From the IMG/VR virus record IMGVR_UViG_3300042945_000413, positions 1-56,254 of that record: a stretch of 56,254 nucleotides of DNA; one strand, given 5' to 3'. Shown piece by piece: positions 44,563-52,973 of this stretch. This DNA is from a virus. The stretch's first letter is position 1, and every line of letters begins with the position of its first letter. The notes below the pieces were generated by a model that searched no databases, was not told where the DNA came from, and was given only the letters and a program-made list of their open reading frames with translations. The translations under genes and the position numbers were made by a program.

Positions 44563-46413
44563 TTATGAGTTTTGTATCACAAGCCAGTCATTATTATATA
44601 GGTTTATTGAATTTTCGGACAAGGTTATGGAAGATCCGCTGGTTTGATAGGACTGCCTAGAGGTATATAAATCATAATGATTAATAATCTTATTATAGTC
44701 TAGCAATTCCTTATAAAATGACATATATTGATATAAAGATTTAACTGATCCAGAGGATTTATAATTTACTGTAACTTCCCCATATATTGGAGCTGTAAAA
44801 TTAATAACGACATGGTGTATATCATTTACCTTAAATATATTAGATATTAGGGTTTGGGAAGATACATCTACCCCATTAACATATATAGAGGCTATATTTG
44901 TTTTATTAATTGACCCATTTGTATTCCATGAATATTCGCTAGCCGCTCCTACTCCGTTTACAATAGAGCTAACAAGTAGGCTTTTGTTTAAAGAATAGGG
45001 AGTATAAAAAAATTCTATAGACTGCTTTAATTCAGAAAGATTAATTTTAAATCCAGAGTTTTCTGGGACCAATGCCCCGTTTCTCGGATCTCTATTTACA
45101 ATTGAATACACATCTTTACCTAAATAAAAATCTAGGCCTTGAATTTTTGATAAATAACTTGATCCATTTTTAGAATACATTATTTGATTATTATAAAAAC
45201 TAATATCTAAATTATATAATTTTGGTAGATACTTAGATATGTTTCCAGAAGACATTATTATTTTTATATTTAAAACCTTACTGCTACTAAATTCTGAACT
45301 TTTGTATTGTGGAATAGATTCTCCATTTACACATGCGCTATAGTTTATTCCGTCTGTACTGGTTTGAACAGTTATCCCATTATCCGCAAACCATTCTATT
45401 TTTGAAGAATCCATAATTGTCGCCGCTGGTAAATATATAGTATCTGTCAATATAACTGTTTTGCTATCAAGAGTTTCGCCTTTTTTAATTTGAATATACT
45501 TATTTGTTTGATCATAATATAAATCGTCTGTTATTAATTCTTCCCATGTTCTATTAAAAGGATAAGAATATGTAAAAACTTTACTTATATCGGTGTCATA
45601 AAATTCAAAAAATTCTCCATTATCTGTTTGAGATATTTGAGAAGGATTAGTATGGCTATGATTAGAATAGTGATCTAGTATTTTTACATAAGGCAGCCCG
45701 TATCTATATACCGCTACGTCATCTATTAAAAACTTATCGTCTGAGTCTGATGTAGGTCCAGAAGTTAATAATATTTCATTGTTTGTAAATGGATTAGATG
45801 ATATTAATTTACTTACACAAAGATTACCATCTATGTATATGTGAGCTTCTGTGACTGAATACACGCAGGCTATGTGTATAGATTTATTAATAAATGGTAA
45901 AGTATGTTCTAAAATTTCTTGACCTAGTTTAAAAATTATGTTTCCATTTTCATAAAATATTCCAACATTTTTTGTACTGTCTCCTAATATTGTAGTTAAA
46001 GAGTCTGTACTTATTTCTGGATACATCCAGCATTCTAGTGTAAAATCATTATCTCCATAATAAATTGTACCAAATCCTCCAGGAGCATTGTTTTTATAAT
46101 AACTATTAACAATTGGAAATTCTATGCTTTTAGAGGATGTAATTTCTATAGAATGATTACCGCTTGGAGATAAAGGAAAATGTTTTGGATTATTATTAAA
46201 GTCTCCTACATATAAACCAAAATTAGAGCATCCAGAACTGTCTTCTGCTAAATAGTTAATGTTTCCATATTCTTCATACGCATCTAGAAGATCTTGGTAT
46301 GTATCATATTTATCTAAAATATCAGTAAAGTCAAAAGTTGGATTTACTGCAACGTCATCTAGTTGCCAGAATCCAACTGGATGGTCTTTTAATATTTTAA
46401 TCTTATATGACAT
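44563..46413 (-). CDS. LamG-like virion or adhesin protein
   Basis: 616 residues. It begins with LKDHPVGFWQLDD, a start seen in phage proteins with LamG (concanavalin A-like) domains. Residues about 115-245 carry the jelly-roll pattern (DNDFTLECWMYPEIS, IHIACVYSVTEAHIYIDGNL, FLIDDVAVYRYGLP). A second jelly-roll-like region may occupy 430-580. Probably binds sugars of the host surface. It lies between the Hint gene and the portal operon. Confidence 0.7.
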   Translation of the reverse strand: MSYKIKILKDHPVGFWQLDDVAVNPTFDFTDILDKYDTYQDLLDAYEEYGNINYLAEDSSGCSNFGLYVGDFNNNPKHFPLSPSGNHSIEITSSKSIEFPIVNSYYKNNAPGGFGTIYYGDNDFTLECWMYPEISTDSLTTILGDSTKNVGIFYENGNIIFKLGQEILEHTLPFINKSIHIACVYSVTEAHIYIDGNLCVSKLISSNPFTNNEILLTSGPTSDSDDKFLIDDVAVYRYGLPYVKILDHYSNHSHTNPSQISQTDNGEFFEFYDTDISKVFTYSYPFNRTWEELITDDLYYDQTNKYIQIKKGETLDSKTVILTDTIYLPAATIMDSSKIEWFADNGITVQTSTDGINYSACVNGESIPQYKSSEFSSSKVLNIKIIMSSGNISKYLPKLYNLDISFYNNQIMYSKNGSSYLSKIQGLDFYLGKDVYSIVNRDPRNGALVPENSGFKINLSELKQSIEFFYTPYSLNKSLLVSSIVNGVGAASEYSWNTNGSINKTNIASIYVNGVDVSSQTLISNIFKVNDIHHVVINFTAPIYGEVTVNYKSSGSVKSLYQYMSFYKELLDYNKIINHYDLYTSRQSYQTSGSSITLSENSINLYNNDWLVIQNS

Positions 46414-46432
46414 TTTACCGTTTATCCCCTGA

Positions 46433-47407
46433 TTATTTATTGTGTGTTAATATATTTCCTGCAAAATACCAATTGTATGGATCGCAGCTAAATGTATAAA
46501 CATCTTTTTCAAGATTTAAAATATTTTTATTTACCTTAGTGACCACTGTTTCTGATATAATTTTATTAATATCTAAATTTTCTGATAATTCATCTGGATT
46601 AATAGTTATTAAAAAATCTCCTTCTTGAACTGTGCCTGCTTCGACTACACGATACTCGTTATTGCGTTTTACGAATATTGGATGAGTTTCAGTAAATTGA
46701 GCTGTTTTATCGTTGTTAAAATATACTCTTTCCACTTTATTAGAAGCAATTACATTTGTAACTTTAGTATGTACTAAATTATTTAACTTCAAATCTTGCA
46801 CATTAATTTGTAATGGAGTTGCATTTGATTCTTCGGTTAATGATTCTAAATTAACTGTTAAAAGCACATCTTCAATTTTAATATCTCTAGCTTTTTTTGG
46901 ACCATTGCTAGTTAGTATTAAGGTATCTCCATCTACGCATCTTGTAAAGTATGGACCAAATGCTGGTGGAAAAAATGGAAAGAAAGGTGGTGCAAAATAT
47001 GGAAAGAATGGAAATGCTGGTGGGAAGAATGGGAAGAATGGGAAGAATGGTGGGATTGGCTCAACTGGTGGGACGTATGGTGGAAAATCTGGGAAGAAAG
47101 GAAAGGCTGGTGGGAAAAATGGAAAGAAAGGTGGAAAGAAAGGTGGAAAGAAAGGTGGAAAGAATGGTGGGACATAAACATAATACTGAAATGGTATAGG
47201 TGTTCCAAGTGGTACTACTGATCCGCTAGTTAATCCTTGTGAATATATTACTAAATTATTTGATTCTGTATTTGTATCTGTGGTTGTTTGTATGTATATA
47301 AATCCTAAATTTGTTAAATATGTTTGCGTAGTAGTATAAGATTGTCCAGTAATATTTGGAACTGAAGTTTTTCTTACTCCGTGTCTACCACGACTTGATT
47401 TTGGCAT
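46433..47407 (-). CDS. PASTA / Phe-Pro repeat / Hint (intein-like) protein
   Basis: 324 residues in three parts. Residues 16-78 resemble a PASTA domain (VPNITGQSYTTTQTYLTNLG to PLGTPIPF), known to bind cell-wall material. Residues 79-154 are nearly pure Phe and Pro (FFPPFFPPFFP type) with some Tyr and Ala. Residues 157-324 are a Hint domain: Cys 157 starts block A (CVDGDTLI), TETH with His 242 is block B, VYTFSCDPYNWYFAGNILTHN is in the block F/G position, cut here to its key His 322 and Asn 323. Only Lys 324 follows Asn, so there is no Ser/Thr/Cys for splicing. It resembles bacterial intein-like domains that cleave or transfer their N-terminal part. Confidence 0.8.
   Translation of the reverse strand: MPKSSRGRHGVRKTSVPNITGQSYTTTQTYLTNLGFIYIQTTTDTNTESNNLVIYSQGLTSGSVVPLGTPIPFQYYVYVPPFFPPFFPPFFPPFFPFFPPAFPFFPDFPPYVPPVEPIPPFFPFFPFFPPAFPFFPYFAPPFFPFFPPAFGPYFTRCVDGDTLILTSNGPKKARDIKIEDVLLTVNLESLTEESNATPLQINVQDLKLNNLVHTKVTNVIASNKVERVYFNNDKTAQFTETHPIFVKRNNEYRVVEAGTVQEGDFLITINPDELSENLDINKIISETVVTKVNKNILNLEKDVYTFSCDPYNWYFAGNILTHNK
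46946..47173 (-). repeat. Phe-Pro coding repeat
   Basis: Short repeated units coding for FFPP, FFPFFP and FPPAFP. The plus strand reads as G/A-rich repeats. It parallels the repeat at 54951-55187 but with other unit order. Confidence 0.8.
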
Positions 47408-47408
47408 T

Positions 47409-48539
47409 TTAGGCGCTCAAATCGCCAAGTGCAACCCAAAGATTATTTCCTCTTTTTATTAATGTTACAGATGACCATTGTGATCTTAATTTTAATCCAG
47501 GAGTTGCATTAACAGTAACACCTGTATCTCCTGCAATTGTAACTTGTGAAGATCCAGTTTGAACAATATCAACTGTTGATCCTACGGCAAATATCTCTGA
47601 GTCTGTCGGTACGGTTATAGTTCCTCCGCTTGACATTTCTATTAGCTTTCCAAGATCTGAAGATACTATTGTGTAAGATGAAGATTTTTGTGCAATTGTA
47701 AATACTGAAACTAAATCTTGTCCAGCTGCACCAGTTTCTCCAGTTGCTCCAGTTAAACCAGTTTCTCCTTGAATACCTTGAATTCCTTGTATGCCTTGTT
47801 CTCCTTGCGGACCCTGCGGACCAGTTGCGCCAGTTGCACCAGTATCTCCTGTGTCTCCCTTGTCGCCTTTAAGTCCTTGAATACCTTGTATTCCTTGATC
47901 TCCTTGTGGACCTCTTATTGTTCCAACATTTATCCAAGAAGATGTTGATTGTGACCAAACATATAAATCATTATTAATTAAATATGCATCTGCAGGACTT
48001 CCAGTAGGATGTGCTGCTTGTAGCGCTGTTAAGTTTGCATAAGAGCCAAGTATATTAACACCAGTTCCCTGTTCTCCTTGAATTCCCTGTATGCCTTGGA
48101 TACCTTGTTCACCTTGTGGCCCAGTTGGTCCAGTTGCACCAGTTGCTCCAGTTTCTCCTGTGTCTCCTTTGTCGCCTTTAAGTCCTTGAATACCTTGTTC
48201 GCCTTGAATACCTTGTACGCCTTGAATTCCTTGTTCGCCAGTTAAGCCAGTTGCACCAGTATCTCCACGAGGAATTGTAAAACTTATTGTTTGGCTTGGC
48301 GATGTGCCCGCAATTGTAACTGAGGCAGATGAGCCTGCGTTTCCAGTTGTTACTGTTCCTACAGATAAAACGTTTGATGGCCCCGTTGCGCCAGTTGCGC
48401 CAGTTGCGCCAGTTGGACCAGGATGATTGTCAATATATTCAGAAATATCAGCAGCTAAATATGAAATGTCTCTTGGGATGTCTGGGGAGTCTGTGTAATC
48501 TGGAAATCTCCAGTTTTTATCATTTGAAATAGTGGCCAT
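47409..48539 (-). CDS. Collagen-like tail fibre
   Basis: 376 residues. Three Gly-X-Y tracts (for example GATGATGATGPS, GEQGIQGIQGIQGEQ, GLKGDKGDTG) are separated by a small globular insert (ANLTALQAAHPTGSPADAYL). The C-terminal about 100 residues form a head domain found also in the truncated fibre at 55788 (TVNATPGLKLRSQWSSVTL). Proline is found at X but not at Y in the triplets, while Lys and Thr occur at Y. It is the first structural gene after the oxygenase operon, with only two bases between them. Confidence 0.8.
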   Translation of the reverse strand: MATISNDKNWRFPDYTDSPDIPRDISYLAADISEYIDNHPGPTGATGATGATGPSNVLSVGTVTTGNAGSSASVTIAGTSPSQTISFTIPRGDTGATGLTGEQGIQGVQGIQGEQGIQGLKGDKGDTGETGATGATGPTGPQGEQGIQGIQGIQGEQGTGVNILGSYANLTALQAAHPTGSPADAYLINNDLYVWSQSTSSWINVGTIRGPQGDQGIQGIQGLKGDKGDTGDTGATGATGPQGPQGEQGIQGIQGIQGETGLTGATGETGAAGQDLVSVFTIAQKSSSYTIVSSDLGKLIEMSSGGTITVPTDSEIFAVGSTVDIVQTGSSQVTIAGDTGVTVNATPGLKLRSQWSSVTLIKRGNNLWVALGDLSA

Positions 48540-48541
48540 TT

Positions 48542-49144
48542 TTAAATTATACCACCTTGTTGGGTTTTACGCCAAAATCCAGGAGACATATATTTAATTC
48601 CAGAAATAACTGGTAAAGACTGATGGTAGTAGGGCTCCACAGATGGAAATATTACAATGCTTCCTGCTTCTGGCTTTATAGTTATATCTTGATTTGGAAA
48701 ATTAATTTCTCCACCTTCATAATTATCATTAAGATATAGCACTACTGATATATTAGGGTCATCTCCGTTATTATAATCATCAACATGTGGCCCCATAGAT
48801 TTTCCAGTAGAATATTTACTTATAGACAATGGCATTAGGCTACCTATATTTATTGAATAATATTTTGAATAATCTTCTGACGAGTCGACTATTGCTTTTT
48901 TAAGAATATAGTTTATTTTTTGTATATCCTGGTCTGTATCGTATTCGACAGAGCTACTAAATCTTTTTTGATATCCAAAAACATACTCTTCGTCCCCGCT
49001 TGCAATCCATTCTTGCCATACAGGAATACTTGTATTATTATTTAAATTTTTATCTGATGCCTCTATTAAATCAATTAAAGATTCTGGATTTTTTATAACA
49101 TTTTTGTAGTAAGATATTTTATCAAATCTTTCTACATTAAGCAT
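48542..49144 (-). CDS. 2-oxoglutarate/Fe(II) oxygenase, prolyl hydroxylase type
   Basis: 200 residues. Iron ligands His 120 and Asp 122 (GPHVDD) and His 174 (PYYHQ), with Lys 184 (GIKYM) in the place of the 2-oxoglutarate-binding basic residue. The family core VVLYLNDNYEGGEINF lies between. It would hydroxylate a protein or small molecule using oxygen and 2-oxoglutarate. It overlaps the next oxygenase by 8 bases and is the last of six. Confidence 0.88.
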   Translation of the reverse strand: MLNVERFDKISYYKNVIKNPESLIDLIEASDKNLNNNTSIPVWQEWIASGDEEYVFGYQKRFSSSVEYDTDQDIQKINYILKKAIVDSSEDYSKYYSINIGSLMPLSISKYSTGKSMGPHVDDYNNGDDPNISVVLYLNDNYEGGEINFPNQDITIKPEAGSIVIFPSVEPYYHQSLPVISGIKYMSPGFWRKTQQGGII

Positions 49145-49901
49145 ATTTGTTTCCTTTTAGCCATTCTTCTTTTTGAATTGCTTGTTGCCTTCTTACTTCT
49201 TTTTCTTCTTCTTCCCATCGATCTAATGTTTCTTGATCATAAACTGAATCTGCGTAGTCCCAGAATGAAACCATGGTGTATCTTGTACCTTTAGTTATTT
49301 CTGATACTCCGTGAATATTTTCATAACCACCAGGAAAAACATAATAAGAATAAACATTTGGTTTAAACGATAAATACGTTTCCATATTATTATCTTTATC
49401 ACAAAAGTATAGTTCTCCGCCCTCATAGTCGTCATTAAGATACAATATTCCTACATATTTATTTATTTCAAAAGCATTTGGTTTTCCATCATTATCTGAA
49501 TTATCTGAGTGCGGGCTTGCAAATCCTCCAATGTCCCATTTTTGTGCATGAGATGTATTTGCCCTAACTTCTCTTTCAAATACTGTTTGAACTGCTTCTT
49601 GATATTTATCTTTTAATTTATCAAAAAATCCTTCTGGGAGATCAAATTTTTTCATTGTTTCTGCATCTGTTTTAATTCCTTTTCCAGATGATCCATAAAA
49701 TGCAATATCTCCCCAGTCAACATCACAATTTTCAAAAAAGTTTATCATTTTTGGAACAATTTGAGGATCTATAAAATTAGGAATTTCTACTATTGTATTT
49801 ACTTTAACACCAAGGACTCCCATTTTATCAACAGGAACTTCTTCGTTTTGCAAATAAATAAAATTAGATTTATCTATATGTTCTATAATTCCATTTTTCA
49901 T
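49137..49901 (-). CDS. 2-oxoglutarate/Fe(II) oxygenase, prolyl hydroxylase type
   Basis: 254 residues. Ligands His 131, Asp 133 (ASPHSDNS) and His 197 (NIHGV); Arg 207 (GTRYTM) for 2-oxoglutarate. Core GILYLNDDYEGGELYF. Here the N-terminal part is longer and the C-terminus ends in a charged helix (EEEEKEVRRQQAIQKEEW). ATG overlaps the stop of the CDGSH gene, so the two are coupled. Confidence 0.88.
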   Translation of the reverse strand: MKNGIIEHIDKSNFIYLQNEEVPVDKMGVLGVKVNTIVEIPNFIDPQIVPKMINFFENCDVDWGDIAFYGSSGKGIKTDAETMKKFDLPEGFFDKLKDKYQEAVQTVFEREVRANTSHAQKWDIGGFASPHSDNSDNDGKPNAFEINKYVGILYLNDDYEGGELYFCDKDNNMETYLSFKPNVYSYYVFPGGYENIHGVSEITKGTRYTMVSFWDYADSVYDQETLDRWEEEEKEVRRQQAIQKEEWLKGNKYA

Positions 49902-50017
49902 TCTTTTTCCTCTTTTGCTTTAATCTCTAAATTTTCTTCTTTTTGTATTTTTTTTAATTTATGTGTACCATCGCAATATGGATACGCATTAGACCTTCCA
50001 CAAGTACATTGTTTCAT
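49898..50017 (-). CDS. 39-residue CDGSH-type iron-sulfur protein
   Basis: MKQCTCGRSNAYPYCDGTHK: Cys 4, Cys 6, Cys 15 and His 19 fit the CDGSH pattern C-x-C-x2-S-x3-P-x-C-D-G-T-H, which holds a 2Fe-2S cluster with three Cys and one His. A Lys/Glu-rich helix follows. It has ATGA overlaps with oxygenase genes on both sides. It is far shorter than cellular CDGSH proteins. It may pass electrons or iron to the oxygenases, which is inference from context. Confidence 0.82.
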   Translation of the reverse strand: MKQCTCGRSNAYPYCDGTHKLKKIQKEENLEIKAKEEKE

Positions 50018-50835
50018 AAATATTTACCATTATCTTTTCCCATAAATCTATTTACAGATTCTGAATCTATTTGATTATCAAAAGCTTCTTCTTTTATTCT
50101 TTCTTTTTCCATCTGTGCCCATAAGTCTTTTCCATATTTTTTTTGATTATCTAGCCATTCTTTTGAACCTTCATATTTATATTGCCAAAAAGATCTTATC
50201 ATATATCTATCGTTTCCAAAAGCTTTTTTAACTCCGTGGTAGTACGGTGGTCTTGAAGGGAAAACAATTACGTCTCCCTTTTTTGGTTTATAAGAAATAA
50301 ACTCATCATTAATCTTAAAACAAATTTCGCCATCTTCATAGTCATCGTTAAGGTAAAAAGTAGTAGTTATGCCAAATTTATTACCTGGGACCTCTTTTTC
50401 TGCTTGTACGAAATCTGTATGGTAATTCATAAAATAATTTTTAGATACGCCTTCACCATTTTTAATATATTTATTAATTGAAGCTGATTGTTTATAGTAA
50501 TTTGGTAAAGAGGTTTCTGGGTACATTTTTAGAAAATGACTGGTTACATCATAAAAAATTTCTCCCACCTCTATAGATAATGTTTTTTTAATTTGTTTTT
50601 CAAACTCATTTTCATTAATTTCCCAATCTCTTGAATTTATAAATTCATTTCTTGTTGGAAAATTATCAAATTCTAAAACTTTTTCTGCTAATGCAGTCAT
50701 TTCCCCAAATGTATACCATGAATCCCAACTAGTTAATTTTTTTGATTTTTCTAAAAAACTATCAACATCATTAAAAACATTTTTATAAACATTTATTTTA
50801 GGATATATAGAGATAAACTCTATCTCTTTGCTCAT
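50014..50835 (-). CDS. 2-oxoglutarate/Fe(II) oxygenase, prolyl hydroxylase type
   Basis: 273 residues from the ATG at 50835, which overlaps the stop before it (ATGA); a TTG 36 bases upstream is less likely. Ligands His 139, Asp 141 (NYHTDF) and His 200 (PYYHGV); Arg 210 (NDRYMI). Core TFYLNDDYEDGEICF. It differs most from its paralogues in its N-terminal helical part, perhaps for a different substrate. Confidence 0.88.
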   Translation of the reverse strand: MSKEIEFISIYPKINVYKNVFNDVDSFLEKSKKLTSWDSWYTFGEMTALAEKVLEFDNFPTRNEFINSRDWEINENEFEKQIKKTLSIEVGEIFYDVTSHFLKMYPETSLPNYYKQSASINKYIKNGEGVSKNYFMNYHTDFVQAEKEVPGNKFGITTTFYLNDDYEDGEICFKINDEFISYKPKKGDVIVFPSRPPYYHGVKKAFGNDRYMIRSFWQYKYEGSKEWLDNQKKYGKDLWAQMEKERIKEEAFDNQIDSESVNRFMGKDNGKYL

Positions 50836-51515
50836 AGTTGTTTTTCTCCAGTGTGCTTTAATATTGTCCAAAAAAATGGGATTACATATCTAATGCCACT
50901 TGTAATTTCAGTAACACCATGAATATAATTCATATCTCCAGGAAAAAAATATGCTGCTCCTGGTTTTGGTTTAAATTGTATGTTATGCTGTGGAAAATAT
51001 AGTTCCCCTCCCTCATAATCATCATTTAAATAAAATAATCCAGATAAGTCATAGTACGGAAAATCATTTGGTTTTCCTGCGTCTAATCCCTCATGAAGTT
51101 CTTTATCAGCATGAGGGAGTTGTTTATATCCTGGCATCCACCTTACTATTGCTGGGCTGGTGGGAAACGCATCGACTTTAAAAAAGTTATCTACTTCAAT
51201 TTTTAATCTATCAACCATTCTTCCAATAACATTTGAAATTTCTGGGTCCGCTTTATCTAAAATAGGTCTAGACGCTACCCTATTATCCCAATAAGATGAA
51301 TCATAAATAATTGTTCCATTTTCATTATAGTGTGTTTGTGTGACGTCCCACTCTGATATATTTCTTGCACAATTAGATAGGAATTCTAACTCTTCTGGTG
51401 TCATAAAATTTTCTCTTGCTTGAATCATATCTGGAGAAGATCCAAAAAATCCAGATGGTGTTATAGAAATCCTATTGTTATAATTTTTTGTATCATTAGC
51501 TAATTCTCTATCCAT
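50832..51515 (-). CDS. 2-oxoglutarate/Fe(II) oxygenase, prolyl hydroxylase type
   Basis: 227 residues. Ligands His 135, Asp 137 (LPHADKE) and His 199 (YIHGV); Arg 209 (GIRYVI). Core GLFYLNDDYEGGELYF. A promoter-like box ends 6 bases before its ATG, which would allow separate, perhaps leaderless, transcription of the second half of the operon. Confidence 0.88.
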   Translation of the reverse strand: MDRELANDTKNYNNRISITPSGFFGSSPDMIQARENFMTPEELEFLSNCARNISEWDVTQTHYNENGTIIYDSSYWDNRVASRPILDKADPEISNVIGRMVDRLKIEVDNFFKVDAFPTSPAIVRWMPGYKQLPHADKELHEGLDAGKPNDFPYYDLSGLFYLNDDYEGGELYFPQHNIQFKPKPGAAYFFPGDMNYIHGVTEITSGIRYVIPFFWTILKHTGEKQL

Positions 51516-51521
51516 ATATTT

Positions 51522-51531
51522 ATTATACCAT
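51522..51531 (-). promoter_or_regulatory. Extended -10 motif inside the oxygenase operon
   Basis: ATGGTATAAT on the minus strand, with the box ending 6 bases before the ATG at 51515. Same 10-base motif as at 24004. Confidence 0.4.
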
Positions 51532-51532
51532 C

Positions 51533-52261
51533 CTATTCATAGTTTCTTTTAGACCAAACTTCATTTTTATAAACTCCACCATCTTTTACTCTATATTTAT
51601 CGCTGTTATTTTGATTTTTTTTATATAGACTATTTGGATTTTCTATAAAAACTTCTGAGTGCCAATCTTCTCTTTTAAATGGAATTATTTGTGCATAAGG
51701 TGTTCCTGCTGGAATCACGCCTTCAAATCCTTTTATAATAAAAAAGGGCATTGTACCTGGTAAATTTATTTTATCATTATCTACAATTCCTGCAGACATA
51801 AGAAATGGCAAGTCAAATCTATTAAATGGGGTTGTATATAATGCACTATATCCTTCTGGAAGTTCTATTGCCCAGTCTGGATACCATGCAAAATGTTCTT
51901 TATAATATCCCTGCGGATGAACAAATTGCGGCATTGGTTGTCTTTCAGAACAAAAGTCTTTATATTTTTCTTCTTTAATTTCTACTGACATTTTATTATT
52001 TTTTAAATAAAATTTAACATCGCATGGAGTTTTTAAAACATATCCTGTTCCAAGAATATCAAATATTGCTGGACACGCTTTCCAGGTTGGTATTTTGCCT
52101 CCGTCTGGACCTTTCCAGTAATCTTTTGTTAATGGATTTATTGCAAATCTATCTGCTTTCCTAAACCATTCTGGTATTTCTTTAATTGATGGGGAGGGTT
52201 TTGATATACTATCTTTGTTTAGCCATGGTCTATTAGAAACAAATTTAATTTTATTATTCAT
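51533..52261 (-). CDS. DUF6065-like protein
   Basis: 242 residues. It shares with its neighbour a CP(V/A)-type middle, a mostly beta fold and the C-terminal segment IPAGTPYAQIIPFKRE, followed by a charged tail. I relate both to DUF6065, a family of unknown function, from memory only. It starts inside the end of the gene before it (8-base overlap). Location among the oxygenases suggests a shared pathway. Confidence 0.55.
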   Translation of the reverse strand: MNNKIKFVSNRPWLNKDSISKPSPSIKEIPEWFRKADRFAINPLTKDYWKGPDGGKIPTWKACPAIFDILGTGYVLKTPCDVKFYLKNNKMSVEIKEEKYKDFCSERQPMPQFVHPQGYYKEHFAWYPDWAIELPEGYSALYTTPFNRFDLPFLMSAGIVDNDKINLPGTMPFFIIKGFEGVIPAGTPYAQIIPFKREDWHSEVFIENPNSLYKKNQNNSDKYRVKDGGVYKNEVWSKRNYE

Positions 52262-52973
52262 TATTTTTATCCAAGGTATTATCTATTACTTTTAGTTTTA
52301 ATGATTTAACTTCGTGTGATCCAACTGAATTTTTATTTTCATCTACAGCATCTCTATACCAGTCTGTCCACTGCCCAGATTTGTTTATTTCTTGAGCAGC
52401 ATCTCCATAACTTTTTTGTTTTTGAGCATATTCTGGATTGTGTATAAAATTTTCTATTTCTATAAACTCATCCTTTAATTTAGTTAATGAAATTGGAATA
52501 ATTGTTGCTATTGGAGTGCCAGCTTTTATTATAATTTCTTTATTTGCAGTTTTTGCTTTTATTGCTAATGGTAATTCGTTTGGATAAAATGATGTACTAA
52601 TTAATGAAGCCATTACTTCAAAGTCTTCATAAAAGTAATTTAAACAATTTATAGTTAATAAACTGACGTCTTGTTTTGATTTAAATATTAAACCAGTCAT
52701 AAGACTAACTGTTCCTTGTCCTCTACCAGTATATCCGTATTGCTCTCCAGACAATATTTTAACAGTATCTGGTGTTGTATCTGTTATTCCATTCCATATA
52801 AATTTTAAATCAACTGGACAAGAGAGTGTCCAGCCAATTGAATTTGCCATAGTGACAGGAAAACAATGATAAGCATGTTTATCAGGTGTGTTTTCCATCC
52901 AATCTCTTTTTATAGAAAGAGGCTCTATAATAAATGAGTCTGGATTAGTCTTGTACGCTTTTAGTATTGACAC
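52254..52973 (-). CDS. DUF6065-like protein
   Basis: 239 residues with a GTG start in a TAGTG junction. HAYHCFPVTMANSIGWTLSC and CPVDLKFIWNG near the start, and IKAGTPIATIIPISLTKLKD later, are the features that make me relate it to DUF6065. It is a likely paralogue of the next gene. Function unknown. Confidence 0.6.
   Translation of the reverse strand: MSILKAYKTNPDSFIIEPLSIKRDWMENTPDKHAYHCFPVTMANSIGWTLSCPVDLKFIWNGITDTTPDTVKILSGEQYGYTGRGQGTVSLMTGLIFKSKQDVSLLTINCLNYFYEDFEVMASLISTSFYPNELPLAIKAKTANKEIIIKAGTPIATIIPISLTKLKDEFIEIENFIHNPEYAQKQKSYGDAAQEINKSGQWTDWYRDAVDENKNSVGSHEVKSLKLKVIDNTLDKNNE

Noticed and set aside
46713-47199. Long plus-strand frames rich in Gly, Lys and Asn opposite the Phe-Pro repeat
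   Set aside because: They are the antisense of the repeat, which lacks stop codons in several frames. They have no ribosome site and the opposite frame has clear domains.
46436-47407. Complete splicing intein with two exteins
   Set aside because: Only Lys and a stop follow the final His-Asn, so there is no C-extein and no +1 nucleophile. A cleaving or transferring Hint domain is the better reading.
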